Shown: positions 1-8,700, counted from the first letter of the stretch. The stretch is DNA of 64,000 nucleotides from PFL25 sp046260155 (GCA_046260155.1 JBJYXV010000028.1:1-64000); one strand, 5' to 3'. The notes: a model not told the origin generated them from the letters alone. Made by a program: numbers and translations.

Positions 1-79
1 TTATGTGCGAAGGAAGTTGTATTGGAGACTCTTCCCCCTGGTCTGGCCGACCAGGGACAGGGCTGCGCTCAGAGTGACA
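1..79. repeat. Direct repeat, copy 1 (with internal hairpin)
   Basis: This 79-bp segment recurs at 155-233 with a single mismatch (G56 versus A210). Inside it lies an inverted repeat, CCTGGTC at 37-43 and GACCAGG at 49-55 with a 5-nt loop. Between the copies, at about 90-133, sits a stretch of the form TCATTCTGAGC...GAAGAATCTC, which resembles dispersed intergenic repeats found in many Chloroflexota genomes (from general knowledge, not searched). No ORF is associated with it. Confidence 0.85.
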
Positions 80-154
80 CATGAGTTTGTCATTCTGAGC
101 CGGAACCGAGTATAGGCGAAGAATCTCCCGTGTAGCTGAACTGGAAAAGCATGG

Positions 155-233
155 TTATGTGCGAAGGAAGTTGTATTGGAGACTCTTCCCCCTGGTCTGG
201 CCGACCAGGAACAGGGCTGCGCTCAGAGTGACA
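155..233. repeat. Direct repeat, copy 2
   Basis: This is the second copy of the 79-bp unit, 154 bp downstream of the first and 78/79 identical. The copies diverge immediately after the shared AGAGTGACA. Such near-identity in non-coding DNA implies a recent tandem duplication or ongoing homogenisation. Confidence 0.85.
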
Positions 234-302
234 GAACGTCTTGTTAATCAGTCCCATCCAGATAACGGTTGTCGATCTGTGAACGGGAACCAGATAAAGT
301 CT

Positions 303-311
303 TGCTATAAT
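303..311 (+). promoter_or_regulatory. Extended -10 promoter for the MFS gene
   Basis: TGC-TATAAT gives a perfect -10 hexamer at 306-311 preceded by the TGn extended -10 element. No good -35 is seen 16-18 bp upstream, as is common for extended -10 promoters. It lies about 65 bp before the start codon at 376. Confidence 0.5.
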
Positions 312-375
312 TGCTGGACTGGATGATTAGAAGATAACAGCCGCCTTTCGGGTAGTAATCACAGGAAATCCAAAC

Positions 376-1782
376 ATGGAAGCAGCACCAACCAAGTTTA
401 AGGGACCAATCACACGGGGCATGCGCACCTTCTTCGTGATCTGGTCGGGGCAGCTGGTCTCAACCATCGGCTCCGGGCTGACCGGCTTTGCCCTGGGGGT
501 GTGGATCTACCAGGAAACGGGATCGGTGACGCTCTTCGCCATGAATATGCTGGCATTTGCCGTCCCTAACCTGTTGGTATCGCCCTTCGCAGGAGCGCTG
601 GTGGATCGCTGGGACCGGCGCTGGGTGATGATCATGAGTGATACCGGGGCGGGTTTAGCAACCCTGTCGATCGCCCTGCTGTACATGACCGGCAACCTCG
701 CGGTTTGGAACATCATCCTAGCAACAGCCTTCAATTCTGCTTTCAGCACCTTCCAGTGGCCAGCCTATTCAGCGGTCACGACCCTGCTGGTACCCAAGGA
801 GCAGCTCGGGCGGGCGGGCGGCATGGTGCAAATCGGTGAGGCGATATCGCAACTGCTGGCACCTGCCGCGGCTGGCGCGCTGTTCGTGACCATCGGCCTG
901 GGCGGGGTGATCGCCATCGACTTCGCTACCTACCTGTTCGCCGTTATAACCCTGCTGGTGGTGCGGGTGCCCAGTCCCGAACGCAGTGAAGCAGGCAGGC
1001 AAGGTCAAGGTTCGATCTGGAAAGAAGCCCTTTTTGGCTGGACCTATATTTACGCCCGGGCTGGATTGCTGGGTTTATTGTTGATCTTTGCGGCATTCAA
1101 CTTCGTTACCGGTTTGATCGAACCCCTGATCATGCCCCTGATCCTGGATATGACCTCCGCAGATGTGCTGGGTATCCTTCTCTCGATTGTCGGACTGGGT
1201 ATGTTGCTGGGCACGCTCGTGATGAGCGCCTGGGGAGGCCCCAAGCGCCGCATCCATGGTGTGTTAGGTTTCCTGATGCTTTCTGGATTTTTCACCTCCC
1301 TGCTGGGAATCAGCCCCTTGATCCCGGTCATGGCGGCAGCAGGTTTCGGTTTAATGTTCAGCATGCCGATCATCAACGGCTCCAGCCAGGCTATCTGGCA
1401 GAGCAAGGTCGATGCGGATGTGCAAGGGCGTGTGTTTGCTGTACGGCGCATGATCGCCTGGTCCATGATGCCCCTGGCTTATATTGTGGCAGGCCCCTTA
1501 GCCGACCGGCTTTTCAGACCACTGTTGGTGGAGGGTGGTGCCCTGGCGGACAGCGTCGGGCAGCTGATCGGGGTTGGTCCCGGGCGTGGGACGGGATTCA
1601 TGTTCATCGTGGTTGGGGCGATCAGCATCATTGTAGCCGCATTGGGCTACCTCAACCCCCGCGTGCGTAATGTTGAGGATGAGCTGCCTGATGCGATCAT
1701 CCCGGAGCAAGGTCAAGGCGGACTGGATGCCGATGAGCAATTGATCCCGGTGCAAGATACTTCTGTTAGCCGGGTAGATTAA
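376..1782 (+). CDS. MFS transporter (EntS-like exporter)
   Basis: A 468-residue polytopic inner-membrane protein with about 12 hydrophobic segments. The N-terminal half holds FVIWSGQLVSTIGSGLTGFA followed by a conserved loop around VDRWDRRWVMI, the MFS motif A position between TM2 and TM3. This arrangement matches the EntS/MFS_3 branch of exporters that often carry siderophores, macrolides or other small hydrophobic compounds. The substrate cannot be read from the sequence. A hydrophilic, acidic C-terminal tail of about 40 residues is probably cytoplasmic. The ATG at 376 follows a purine-rich stretch (CAGGAAA). The gene appears monocistronic; the next gene has its own promoter. Confidence 0.85.
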   Translation: MEAAPTKFKGPITRGMRTFFVIWSGQLVSTIGSGLTGFALGVWIYQETGSVTLFAMNMLAFAVPNLLVSPFAGALVDRWDRRWVMIMSDTGAGLATLSIALLYMTGNLAVWNIILATAFNSAFSTFQWPAYSAVTTLLVPKEQLGRAGGMVQIGEAISQLLAPAAAGALFVTIGLGGVIAIDFATYLFAVITLLVVRVPSPERSEAGRQGQGSIWKEALFGWTYIYARAGLLGLLLIFAAFNFVTGLIEPLIMPLILDMTSADVLGILLSIVGLGMLLGTLVMSAWGGPKRRIHGVLGFLMLSGFFTSLLGISPLIPVMAAAGFGLMFSMPIINGSSQAIWQSKVDADVQGRVFAVRRMIAWSMMPLAYIVAGPLADRLFRPLLVEGGALADSVGQLIGVGPGRGTGFMFIVVGAISIIVAALGYLNPRVRNVEDELPDAIIPEQGQGGLDADEQLIPVQDTSVSRVD

Positions 1783-1849
1783 TCCATTTGGGTGCTTGGT
1801 CACCAGGAATTGTCAACCAAATTCTGTCCTTTCCCTTAATCCTTTTGTA

Positions 1850-1867
1850 AGCAAGGCTTGCTACAAT
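1850..1867 (+). promoter_or_regulatory. Promoter with palindrome ahead of the Sec-thioredoxin gene
   Basis: An inverted repeat AGCAAG-G-CTTGCT (1850-1862) abuts and overlaps an extended -10 of the form TGC-TACAAT (TACAAT at 1862-1867). The -35 region is poor. The palindrome is in a position where a repressor would block RNA polymerase, so control by a DNA-binding protein is plausible but unproven. Confidence 0.4.
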
Positions 1868-1912
1868 CTTGTTTTCTTACTCAAGTCTGGAAGTATTAGG
1901 AGATTGCCAGGT

Positions 1913-2545
1913 ATGTTGCGCAGGTCTTTATTGGTATGGATGTTAGTCCTGGTGGGGTGCAGTTCAGCTGGGGATCAGGAGCTAAATGAAGGCCTTGGTG
2001 AGAAGATTCCCTCTGCAAAAATCCCAACGCAGGAATACCAGGCACAGTTGACCACCCCCAAATTGACACCGGAATCACAGGAGACTTTCCAGTTGACCAG
2101 CTCAGGACCCGCACCGGAACTGACCAACGATGTGTGGATCAACAGCCCAAAACCACTGCGCCTGGCGGATTTGCACGGCAAGGTCATCCTGCTGGAAATG
2201 TGGACCTTCGGTTGAATTAACTGCCGCAATGTGATCCCCTCGTTGAGGGGCTGGCACGAGAAATATGCTGCACAGGGTTTGGTGTTGATCGCCAATCATT
2301 ACCCCGAATTTGATTATGAAGCTGATCTTGAACGGCTGAAAGAGGCGGTGAGGGATCTGCAGATCACTTATCCAGTAGCACAGGATAATGAGGGGCGCGT
2401 CTGGCGTGCCTATCAAAACCGTTACTGGCCTACGCTGTACCTGATCGATAAGCGGGGGAAAATCCGCTACATGCATATCGGTGAAGGGAATTATTATCAG
2501 ACCGAGGCTGCGATAGAAACCCTGCTGGCAGAGGATTATCCCTGA
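1913..2545 (+). CDS. Probable selenocysteine-containing thioredoxin-like lipoprotein
   Basis: Read through the in-frame TGA at 2213-2215, this is one continuous 210-residue protein. The N-terminus is a lipoprotein signal (MLRRS, hydrophobic stretch, lipobox LVGC with Cys16). The C-terminal domain, from about residue 80, is a TlpA/DipZ-type thioredoxin fold: LHGKVILLEMWTFG, then TGA, then INCRNVIPSL, NHYPEFDYE, YWPTLYLIDKRGKIRY and a terminal GEGNYYQTE segment. In this family the active site reads W-T-x-x-C-x-N-C, so the TGA (codon 101) sits exactly at the first catalytic Cys and Cys104 is the resolving residue. A SECIS-like hairpin follows directly. The ATG at 1913 is preferred over an upstream TTG because of AGGAG about 10 bp upstream and the clean lipobox. 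The expected role is an envelope thiol-disulfide reductase. A gene broken by a nonsense mutation is the alternative. Conventional gene callers would report two fragments. Confidence 0.82.
2216..2257 (+). promoter_or_regulatory. SECIS-like hairpin just after the in-frame TGA
   Basis: A perfect 6-bp stem, CCCCTC (2236-2241) with GAGGGG (2245-2250), is capped by a GUU triloop. GUG at 2231-2233 can pair with CAC at 2255-2257 to extend the helix below an internal loop. The bacterial SECIS rules I know of are a ministem of 4-7 bp, a G among the first two loop nucleotides, and 16-37 nt between UGA and the loop. Here the loop begins 27 nt after the TGA and opens with G. The hairpin lies within the coding sequence, as in known bacterial selenoprotein genes. 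Confidence 0.75.
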
Positions 2546-3011
2546 GATAGATCGTAAACCGAAATCTAGTGAATTAGCCACCGCGCTCTGCGGCTGGCGC
2601 TATATAACTTTGTAGCATGTTCGTTTTCGTTGTCGATGCGGTCGTTGTAAATTTCTTGTCGTGGCGCGATAATTCCGGCGAGATTTTCCAGCAGGCAATG
2701 GAGGATGCTGGTGGGTGGGGTTCCTTGATTTGGTGCTTAGACCAAGACTTGGAAAGAAGGATGATCTATTTTTCGAAGGTGTTGTATCCTATCACAAAGA
2801 AATATCTGGGTAAAACATGAGAAATGATGATCGGGGAGAGGTTTTCCAAGCATGTATCTTGGTTTAAGCCTAAATTTCCGCTGAATCTTCCGGCTGAGAA
2901 ATAGCAAAAAAACATTATTCGGTGGTCCTATTTTGAAGAACCGATAAGTGGTAAGATTATCACCGTCAGAAAAATGTTCAATTTCTGCTTCATCATTTGG
3001 GAGTTCGGGAT
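2546..3011. other. Intergenic stretch before the peroxiredoxin
   Basis: No convincing gene is seen. A hairpin at 2577-2598 (GCCACCGC with GCGG-C-TGGC, one bulge) lacks a T tract and is at best a weak terminator. Short ORFs here have atypical composition and no recognisable domain. Confidence 0.5.
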
Positions 3012-3554
3012 GTGGATTTGTTAAGAAGATTAGGAAAAGCAGGTACTCTGAGTAAGGCGAACAAGGATTCCAGCCTGGAAAACGATCCCGGGCGGGTGTT
3101 GCCCGCCGGTACACCTGCACCAGGCTTTTCCCTGGAAAGTTCTACCGGGAATTCGATCGCATTATCCGATTTTCTCGGTAAACCCGTGATCCTGGCCTTT
3201 TACCCTGCCGATTGGAGTCCGGTTTGTGGGGATCAGCTGAGTCTTTATAATGAAGTGCTGCCTTTATTTGAAGAGCACGCTGCCAAGTTGTTAGGTATTT
3301 CTGTCGACAGCAGGTGGAGTCACCAGGCCTACATGGAAGAACGTCAATTATCTTTTCCATTACTATCTGATTTTGAACCGAAAGGTGAGGTGGCCAGGCG
3401 GTATGGGGTTTATGATTCAAGAGCTGGTCTCAGCGAGCGAGCATTATTTGTGATCGATTCAGATGGCATCATCCACTGGAGTTATGTGTCTCCACCAGGC
3501 ATTAACCCTGGAGCCAATGGTATACTTTCCGCTTTAGAATCTCTACCGACATGA
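3012..3554 (+). CDS. Peroxiredoxin (AhpC/TSA family, single Cys)
   Basis: A thiol peroxidase that would reduce H2O2 or organic peroxides. The fold begins at LPAGTPAPGFSLESSTG. The catalytic motif FYPADWSPVCGDQ carries the peroxidatic Cys (about residue 72), with the active-site Pro and Thr/Ser positions present. There is no other cysteine in the protein, so it has no resolving Cys and must be reduced by an outside thiol or selenol. There is no signal peptide, which suggests a cytoplasmic location. The GTG at 3012 is chosen because GGGAG lies 8 bp upstream; a TTG at 2997 is the in-frame alternative. The gene lies 13 bp upstream of the DsbA-NhaA fusion, so the two are probably cotranscribed. 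Confidence 0.85.
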   Translation: MDLLRRLGKAGTLSKANKDSSLENDPGRVLPAGTPAPGFSLESSTGNSIALSDFLGKPVILAFYPADWSPVCGDQLSLYNEVLPLFEEHAAKLLGISVDSRWSHQAYMEERQLSFPLLSDFEPKGEVARRYGVYDSRAGLSERALFVIDSDGIIHWSYVSPPGINPGANGILSALESLPT

Positions 3555-3567
3555 AAGGGGAACCGAC

Positions 3568-5421
3568 ATGGTGGCTACAAGCACACCGAAGCTGACGCAA
3601 CCTGTTGCCGAGCGAGATCATATCTTGGGTCCTGAAGATGCTTCAATCACACTGGTTGAGTACGGAGATCTAGAATGTCCCTACTGCCGGCAAGTGAGTC
3701 CAGTGATTGGCGAGCTGCGCAACCGGTTGGGCAAGCGAGTGCGATACGTCTTTCGCCACTTTCCCATCCGCACCTCTCACCCGCACGCCCAGCTGGCAGC
3801 GGAGGCAGCAGAAGCAGCTGGGGCACAGGGCAAATTCTGGGAGATGCAGGATCTCCTGCTGGAGCACCAGGATGCCCTGGAGCTTTCTCACCTGGTTGAG
3901 TATGCTTCCCAACTGGAGCTCGATCTTGAACAATTCAAGCATGACCTGGAGCAGCATGTCTATGTTGAGCGGGTGAAAGAGGATTTTCACAGTGGGGTGC
4001 GGAGCGGTGTGAACGGGACTCCAACGTTTTTTATCAATGGTACCCGCTACGATGGTGCCTGGGACCTTGAATCGCTGCTCGATGCGGTTGAGAAACCCCT
4101 GGGAGTTCAGGTACGCATGCTGGCGCAGGATTTCGCGCGCATCGAGGCATCTGGCGGGATAGTGCTTTTGATTAGTGCCATCATTGCTCTGGTGTGGGCG
4201 AATTCCTCACTGTCAGAATCATATTTTCACTTCTGGGAAACGGAGCTCGGGCTTGGATTTGGCCAGGCTGTCTTCAGCTTGCCGTTGATCGAATGGATCA
4301 ATGATGGACTGATGGTCGTGTTCTTTTTTGTAGTTGGATTGGAGATCAAGCGCCAGCTGACCACCGGTGAGCTCTCGAGGCCACGGAGGGCGGTTTTACC
4401 ATTGGCCGCGGCACTGGGTGGTATGCTGGTGCCTGCTGCGATTTATTTGTTGTTCAATGCTGGAGGTCCAGGAGAGTCGGGATGGGGAATACCCATGGCG
4501 ACTGATATTGCCTTTACCCTGGGAGTGCTGGCACTGCTCGGCAGCCGGGCCCCGCTTTCGCTTAAGATATTTTTCACTGCATTAGCGATCGCTGATGACC
4601 TAGGGGCGATTCTGGTCCTGGCGATCTTTTACTCTTCAGATATTCATTGGACCAGCCTTTTGATTGCTGCGGTGATCCTGGTAGTACTCATTATCTTGAA
4701 CCGTATCCGCATTTATTCTCCTTTGCCTTATGCAATTTTGGGGATCGGCCTGTGGCTGGCTTTCCTGGAATCCGGGATCCATCCCACCATCGCTGGTGTT
4801 CTACTGGCTGCTACTATTCCCACCTGGGGAGTACCCGATCCGAAAGCTCTACTAGCCCAGTGTGTTTCTGTACTCGATGAATTTGAACTACCCGATAGTC
4901 TCCAGCCAAACCGGGCACAGGCCGCGGCCCAAACCCTTGAGACTGTAGCAGACCGAATGCAGTCACCCGCACAGCGCCTGGAGCACAGCCTGCTGCCCTG
5001 GACCACGTACCTGATCCTGCCTGTTTTCGCCCTGGCCAATGCGGGTGTAGTGTTGGAATTTGATCAAAGTTTGTTGAGTGTGGTCAGTATCGGTATAGTT
5101 TTAGGGCTGGTGTTGGGTAAGGTAGCCGGGATCACTTTCTTCACCTGGCTTGCCGTGCGCATAGGGTTGGCTGACATGCCCCGCAACGTGTCGATCCGGC
5201 AGTTATTCAGCGCCAGCTGGCTGGCTGGAATTGGATTCACGATGTCGCTCTTCATTGCTGGGAATGCATTTCAGGGCAGCACCGATTTATTGAATCAAGC
5301 AAAGGCAGGGATCATAATTGCTTCTCTATTGGCTGGTCTAATCGGGTACGCACTTTCCTACCTGACAACCCAGACCTATGCTGAGACCACACACGTTGAA
5401 CAGGCAGCTGCCGCGGATTAA
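3568..5421 (+). CDS. DsbA-like thioredoxin domain fused to NhaA Na+/H+ antiporter
   Basis: A two-domain protein of 617 residues. Residues 1-175 form a DsbA-like thioredoxin domain with active site CPYC (Cys37, Cys40), the helical insertion, and the cis-Pro loop GVNGTPTFFINGTRY. Residues about 180-605 are a complete NhaA sodium/proton antiporter: MVVFFFVVGLEIKRQL, then MATDIAFTLG with Asp313 (equivalent to E. coli Asp133) and IADDLGAI with Asp343-Asp344 (equivalent to Asp163-Asp164). The ion-binding residues are therefore intact. NhaA has a cytoplasmic N-terminus in E. coli, so the thioredoxin domain should face the cytosol; redox gating of the antiporter is inference. Such fusions are known in some Actinobacteria and Chloroflexota. 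The start has AAAGGGG upstream. Confidence 0.92.
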   Translation: MVATSTPKLTQPVAERDHILGPEDASITLVEYGDLECPYCRQVSPVIGELRNRLGKRVRYVFRHFPIRTSHPHAQLAAEAAEAAGAQGKFWEMQDLLLEHQDALELSHLVEYASQLELDLEQFKHDLEQHVYVERVKEDFHSGVRSGVNGTPTFFINGTRYDGAWDLESLLDAVEKPLGVQVRMLAQDFARIEASGGIVLLISAIIALVWANSSLSESYFHFWETELGLGFGQAVFSLPLIEWINDGLMVVFFFVVGLEIKRQLTTGELSRPRRAVLPLAAALGGMLVPAAIYLLFNAGGPGESGWGIPMATDIAFTLGVLALLGSRAPLSLKIFFTALAIADDLGAILVLAIFYSSDIHWTSLLIAAVILVVLIILNRIRIYSPLPYAILGIGLWLAFLESGIHPTIAGVLLAATIPTWGVPDPKALLAQCVSVLDEFELPDSLQPNRAQAAAQTLETVADRMQSPAQRLEHSLLPWTTYLILPVFALANAGVVLEFDQSLLSVVSIGIVLGLVLGKVAGITFFTWLAVRIGLADMPRNVSIRQLFSASWLAGIGFTMSLFIAGNAFQGSTDLLNQAKAGIIIASLLAGLIGYALSYLTTQTYAETTHVEQAAAAD

Positions 5422-5543
5422 GTCTGCGGGTTGATTGTTACTAGGATTTTCAACCGGATTTCTTCTCCTGTCAACGTATTTGGGTACATCAAGAGCAGGA
5501 ATAAATCAGGGAATCCACTGAATGCTTCAAGAGGGGAAGCGGT

Positions 5544-5549
5544 TATAAT
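5544..5549 (+). promoter_or_regulatory. -10 element upstream of glyQS
   Basis: A perfect TATAAT lies 55 bp before the glyQS start. No matching -35 is evident at standard spacing, and no T-box leader (conserved AGGGUGGUACCGCG element) is seen in the 180-bp gap. Confidence 0.35.
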
Positions 5550-5604
5550 TCCGAAACTATTGAAGAGAACTATACCGATCCTTACACGAGTTGAATGAGA
5601 AATA

Positions 5605-8600
5605 ATGGCAAATTCGCTTGATTTTCAATCGATCATTATCACTCTGCAGAATTATTGGGCTGGCCTGGGATGCCTGATCTGGCAGCCCTACTATACCCAG
5701 GTGGGTGCTGGAACGATGAATCCTGCCACATTCTTACGGGTTTTGGGACCAGAACCCTGGAATGTAGCCTATGTCGAACCCAGCATCCGGCCCGATGATG
5801 GGCGCTACGGTGATAATCCTAACCGCATGCAGCAGCACTACCAATTCCAGGTGATCTTGAAACCTGACCCGGGCAATCCACAGGAGATATATCTTAATTC
5901 ACTGAAAGCCCTGGGGATCGATCCATTGATGCATGATATCCGCTTCGTGGAGGACAATTGGGAGCAGCCAGCGATCGGGGCCTGGGGTTTGGGCTGGGAA
6001 GTATGGCTGGATGGGCAGGAAATAACCCAGTTCACTTACTTCCAGCAGGCAGGTGGCATCAATATCGATCCGGTATCGGTTGAGTTAACCTATGGTCTTG
6101 ACCGCATCGCGATTGCCCTGCAGCGTGTGCGTGGTTTTCAAGATATCCAGTGGAATAGCGTGCCTGGTAATGCGGTCTTGACCCAAAGGAATTTGTCCGC
6201 CGGGGATGTCAATTTGCAAGCTGAAAGGGAGCACAGCCGGTATTACTTCGAAGTAGCGGATATCGTCCGCTTGCGCCAAATGTACGAATTGTATGAGGCT
6301 GAGGCAAATTTAGCCCTGGAAGCGGGATTAATCCTGCCCGCCTATGATTATCTGCTGAAATGTTCGCACACTTTTAATGTGTTGGATACACGTGGTGCGA
6401 TCGGGGTAACCGAACGCCAGGCTTTTTTTGGCCGCATGCGCGAGATCTCCCGAAAGATCTCATCGGCTTATGTTGATGAACGGCAGCGTCTGGAGTACCC
6501 CTGGTTGGAGGAAGAATCGGGGGTACTTGGCAGCGAGGCTGGTCAAGAAGATAGTGCGTCATCAGTGCACCTTATTTCAATGGAGGTATCAAAAGCTGGT
6601 ACTTTTCTGCTCGAGATCGGAACTGAAGAGCTGCCGGCGGGAGATTTGACGCATGCCCTTGAACAGCTAGAGCCTGCCATCAGGCGTATGATGGCGGATA
6701 ACCGCCTCACCCATGGTGAAGTACATGCCATGGGCACACCGCGAAGACTGGTCGTTCTGGTGGAAGACCTGGCTGCCCACCAACCTGATGAGGAACAGCT
6801 GGTCAAGGGACCCCCGGCGAATAGGGCATTCGATGATCAAGGACAGCCGACTCCTGCTGCGCAGGGATTTGCTCGCAGCAAGGGAGTCCATGTTAGTGAT
6901 CTGCAGGTTCGTGAAATGGACGGTGGCAAGTATGCCGTTGCAGTAGTACAAACAAAAGGCAAGCCAACACCGCAGGTTCTTTCAGATATGCTTCCCGCCC
7001 TGGTGGCTGGACTGCGTTTTGGGAAATCGATGCGCTGGAACAGCAGCAACATAGCTTTTTCAAGGCCCATTCGCTGGATCCTGGCCCTCTTCGAACAGCA
7101 GGTAATTCCATTTTCGTACGCTGGAGTTGATGCGGGTGGAAGCACTAGGGGCTTACGTTTTCACGTACCGGAACGGATCAGTGTGAAAGATCCAGAGACT
7201 TTCTTGACATCACTCGCAGAGCAAGGGATCATCCTCGACCAGGAAAAGCGAGCGCAGCAAATTCGTGAGCAGGTTGAAGAATTGGCAGGTGAAGTTGGGA
7301 GCCAGGCGGTAATAGAGCCAGATCTTTTGGCTGAAGTCACCAATCTGGTCGAGGCACCTCTGGGGATCCGCGGTTCATTCGAGCCAAAGTACCTGCAGCT
7401 GCCGCGTGAAGTCCTGATCTCAGTCATGAAGAAGCACCAGCGCTATTTCCCTGTGGAAAAAGATGGCCAGCTGCTGCCGTATTTTATTGCAGTTACCAAC
7501 CGGGGTGAATCTGATCGCTCGCAGGATTTGGAATTGATTATTGAAGGGAATGAGCATGTTATCAGGGCCAGGTTTGCCGATGCAGACTTTTTCGTGGCGG
7601 AGGACTGTAAGCAGCCATTGGAGAATTACCTTTCCCAACTCGATACTTTAATGTTCCAGGAAGATCTGGGTTCGGTTTTGGAGAAAACGCGGCGTATTCG
7701 GAACATGGTGTCTGATCTGGCATACCTGTTGGGCATGGATTCAGAGCAGGAACAAACCGGGCAGCGGGCAGCAGAATTGTGTAAAGCAGATCTGGTGACC
7801 CAGATGGTTGTTGAGATGACCTCCTTGCAGGGTATTATGGGGCGTTATTATGCCCTTAATTCAGGTGAGGCACCTGCTGTCGCCCAGGCGATTTATGAGC
7901 ATTACCTGCCGCGTTTCGCAGGTGATGCAGTGCCAGAAACTTTACCAGGGTTGGCGGTTGGCCTGGCAGACCGATTGGATACGCTGGCTGGCTTGTTTGC
8001 GATCGGCCTGGCACCCAGCGGCACCAAAGACCCATTTGGACAGCGGCGGGCAGCCCTGGGGGTGGTTGGCAACCTGATGGAATGGAAGCAGGATTTCGAT
8101 TTGCAGGCAGCGCTTGAAGCTGCAGCCAAGAATCTCCCCCGTGAAATGAAACTGGATGATCGCCAGGAATGTCTCGACTTTATTATTGAGCGGCAGCGCA
8201 ACCTGCTGCTTGAGCGGGGAGAGCCTTATGATGTGATCGATGCGGTTCTATCAGCCCAGGGGCACAATCCCTACCGTGCTTCCCAGGCGGTAACTGCATT
8301 AACGGAATGGGTGGCACGACCAGATTGGGACCAGATTTTACCCGCTTATGCGCGCTGCGTGCGCATCACGCGTGATCTGGACCTTGTATTTCCCGTGGCA
8401 GAATCGAGATTGGAGGTAGAATTCGAGGTTGCCTTATACGAAGCCCTCAAAGCAGCTGAGAGCAAGCCGCGCGCTGCGGGTTCGGTGGATGACTTCCTGG
8501 GCGCATTTACTCCCCTGATTCCTCAGATCAACCAGTTCTTCGATCAGGTTCTGGTGATGGTGGAGGATCAGCTGCTGCGCGAAAACCGGCTTGGACTCTT

Positions 8601-8661
8601 GCAGCGCATCTCTGCCCTCGCTGACGGCGTGGTCGACATGTCGAAATTAGAAGGCTTCTAG
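5605..8661 (+). CDS. glyQS: Glycyl-tRNA synthetase, alpha and beta chains fused
   Basis: This enzyme charges tRNA-Gly with glycine. Residues 1 to about 295 match the alpha (catalytic) chain: MANSLDFQSIIITLQNYW, GCLIWQPYYTQVGAGTMNPATFL, RPDDGRYGDNPNR and TYGLDRIAIALQ. After a linker of about 35 residues, the beta chain starts at FLLEIGTEELPAGDL (about residue 333) and runs to the end, with KSMRWNSSNIAFSRPIRWI, KKHQRYFPV, VIRARFADADFFVAEDCK and GLADRLDTLAGLFAIGLAPSGTKDPF visible; a DALR-like anticodon-binding tail closes it. Most bacteria with the bacterial-type enzyme encode glyQ and glyS separately. At 1018 residues this is about the sum of both. It is followed by an intrinsic terminator. Confidence 0.96.
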   Translation: MANSLDFQSIIITLQNYWAGLGCLIWQPYYTQVGAGTMNPATFLRVLGPEPWNVAYVEPSIRPDDGRYGDNPNRMQQHYQFQVILKPDPGNPQEIYLNSLKALGIDPLMHDIRFVEDNWEQPAIGAWGLGWEVWLDGQEITQFTYFQQAGGINIDPVSVELTYGLDRIAIALQRVRGFQDIQWNSVPGNAVLTQRNLSAGDVNLQAEREHSRYYFEVADIVRLRQMYELYEAEANLALEAGLILPAYDYLLKCSHTFNVLDTRGAIGVTERQAFFGRMREISRKISSAYVDERQRLEYPWLEEESGVLGSEAGQEDSASSVHLISMEVSKAGTFLLEIGTEELPAGDLTHALEQLEPAIRRMMADNRLTHGEVHAMGTPRRLVVLVEDLAAHQPDEEQLVKGPPANRAFDDQGQPTPAAQGFARSKGVHVSDLQVREMDGGKYAVAVVQTKGKPTPQVLSDMLPALVAGLRFGKSMRWNSSNIAFSRPIRWILALFEQQVIPFSYAGVDAGGSTRGLRFHVPERISVKDPETFLTSLAEQGIILDQEKRAQQIREQVEELAGEVGSQAVIEPDLLAEVTNLVEAPLGIRGSFEPKYLQLPREVLISVMKKHQRYFPVEKDGQLLPYFIAVTNRGESDRSQDLELIIEGNEHVIRARFADADFFVAEDCKQPLENYLSQLDTLMFQEDLGSVLEKTRRIRNMVSDLAYLLGMDSEQEQTGQRAAELCKADLVTQMVVEMTSLQGIMGRYYALNSGEAPAVAQAIYEHYLPRFAGDAVPETLPGLAVGLADRLDTLAGLFAIGLAPSGTKDPFGQRRAALGVVGNLMEWKQDFDLQAALEAAAKNLPREMKLDDRQECLDFIIERQRNLLLERGEPYDVIDAVLSAQGHNPYRASQAVTALTEWVARPDWDQILPAYARCVRITRDLDLVFPVAESRLEVEFEVALYEALKAAESKPRAAGSVDDFLGAFTPLIPQINQFFDQVLVMVEDQLLRENRLGLLQRISALADGVVDMSKLEGF

Positions 8662-8700
8662 CCCGCAAGCTGATTGTTAAAGGAAACCAGTATCTGCAGA

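Noticed and set aside
2213..2215. Reading the TGA as a simple nonsense mutation (pseudogene)
   Set aside because: The TGA falls on the catalytic Cys codon, the rest of the frame is intact and a SECIS-like hairpin follows; recoding explains all of this better.
2617..2820. 67-codon ORF on the plus strand
   Set aside because: No motif, no ribosome-binding site, atypical residue composition; judged non-coding.
5425..5604. T-box riboswitch ahead of glyQS
   Set aside because: The conserved T-box sequence and terminator/antiterminator pair are not visible.
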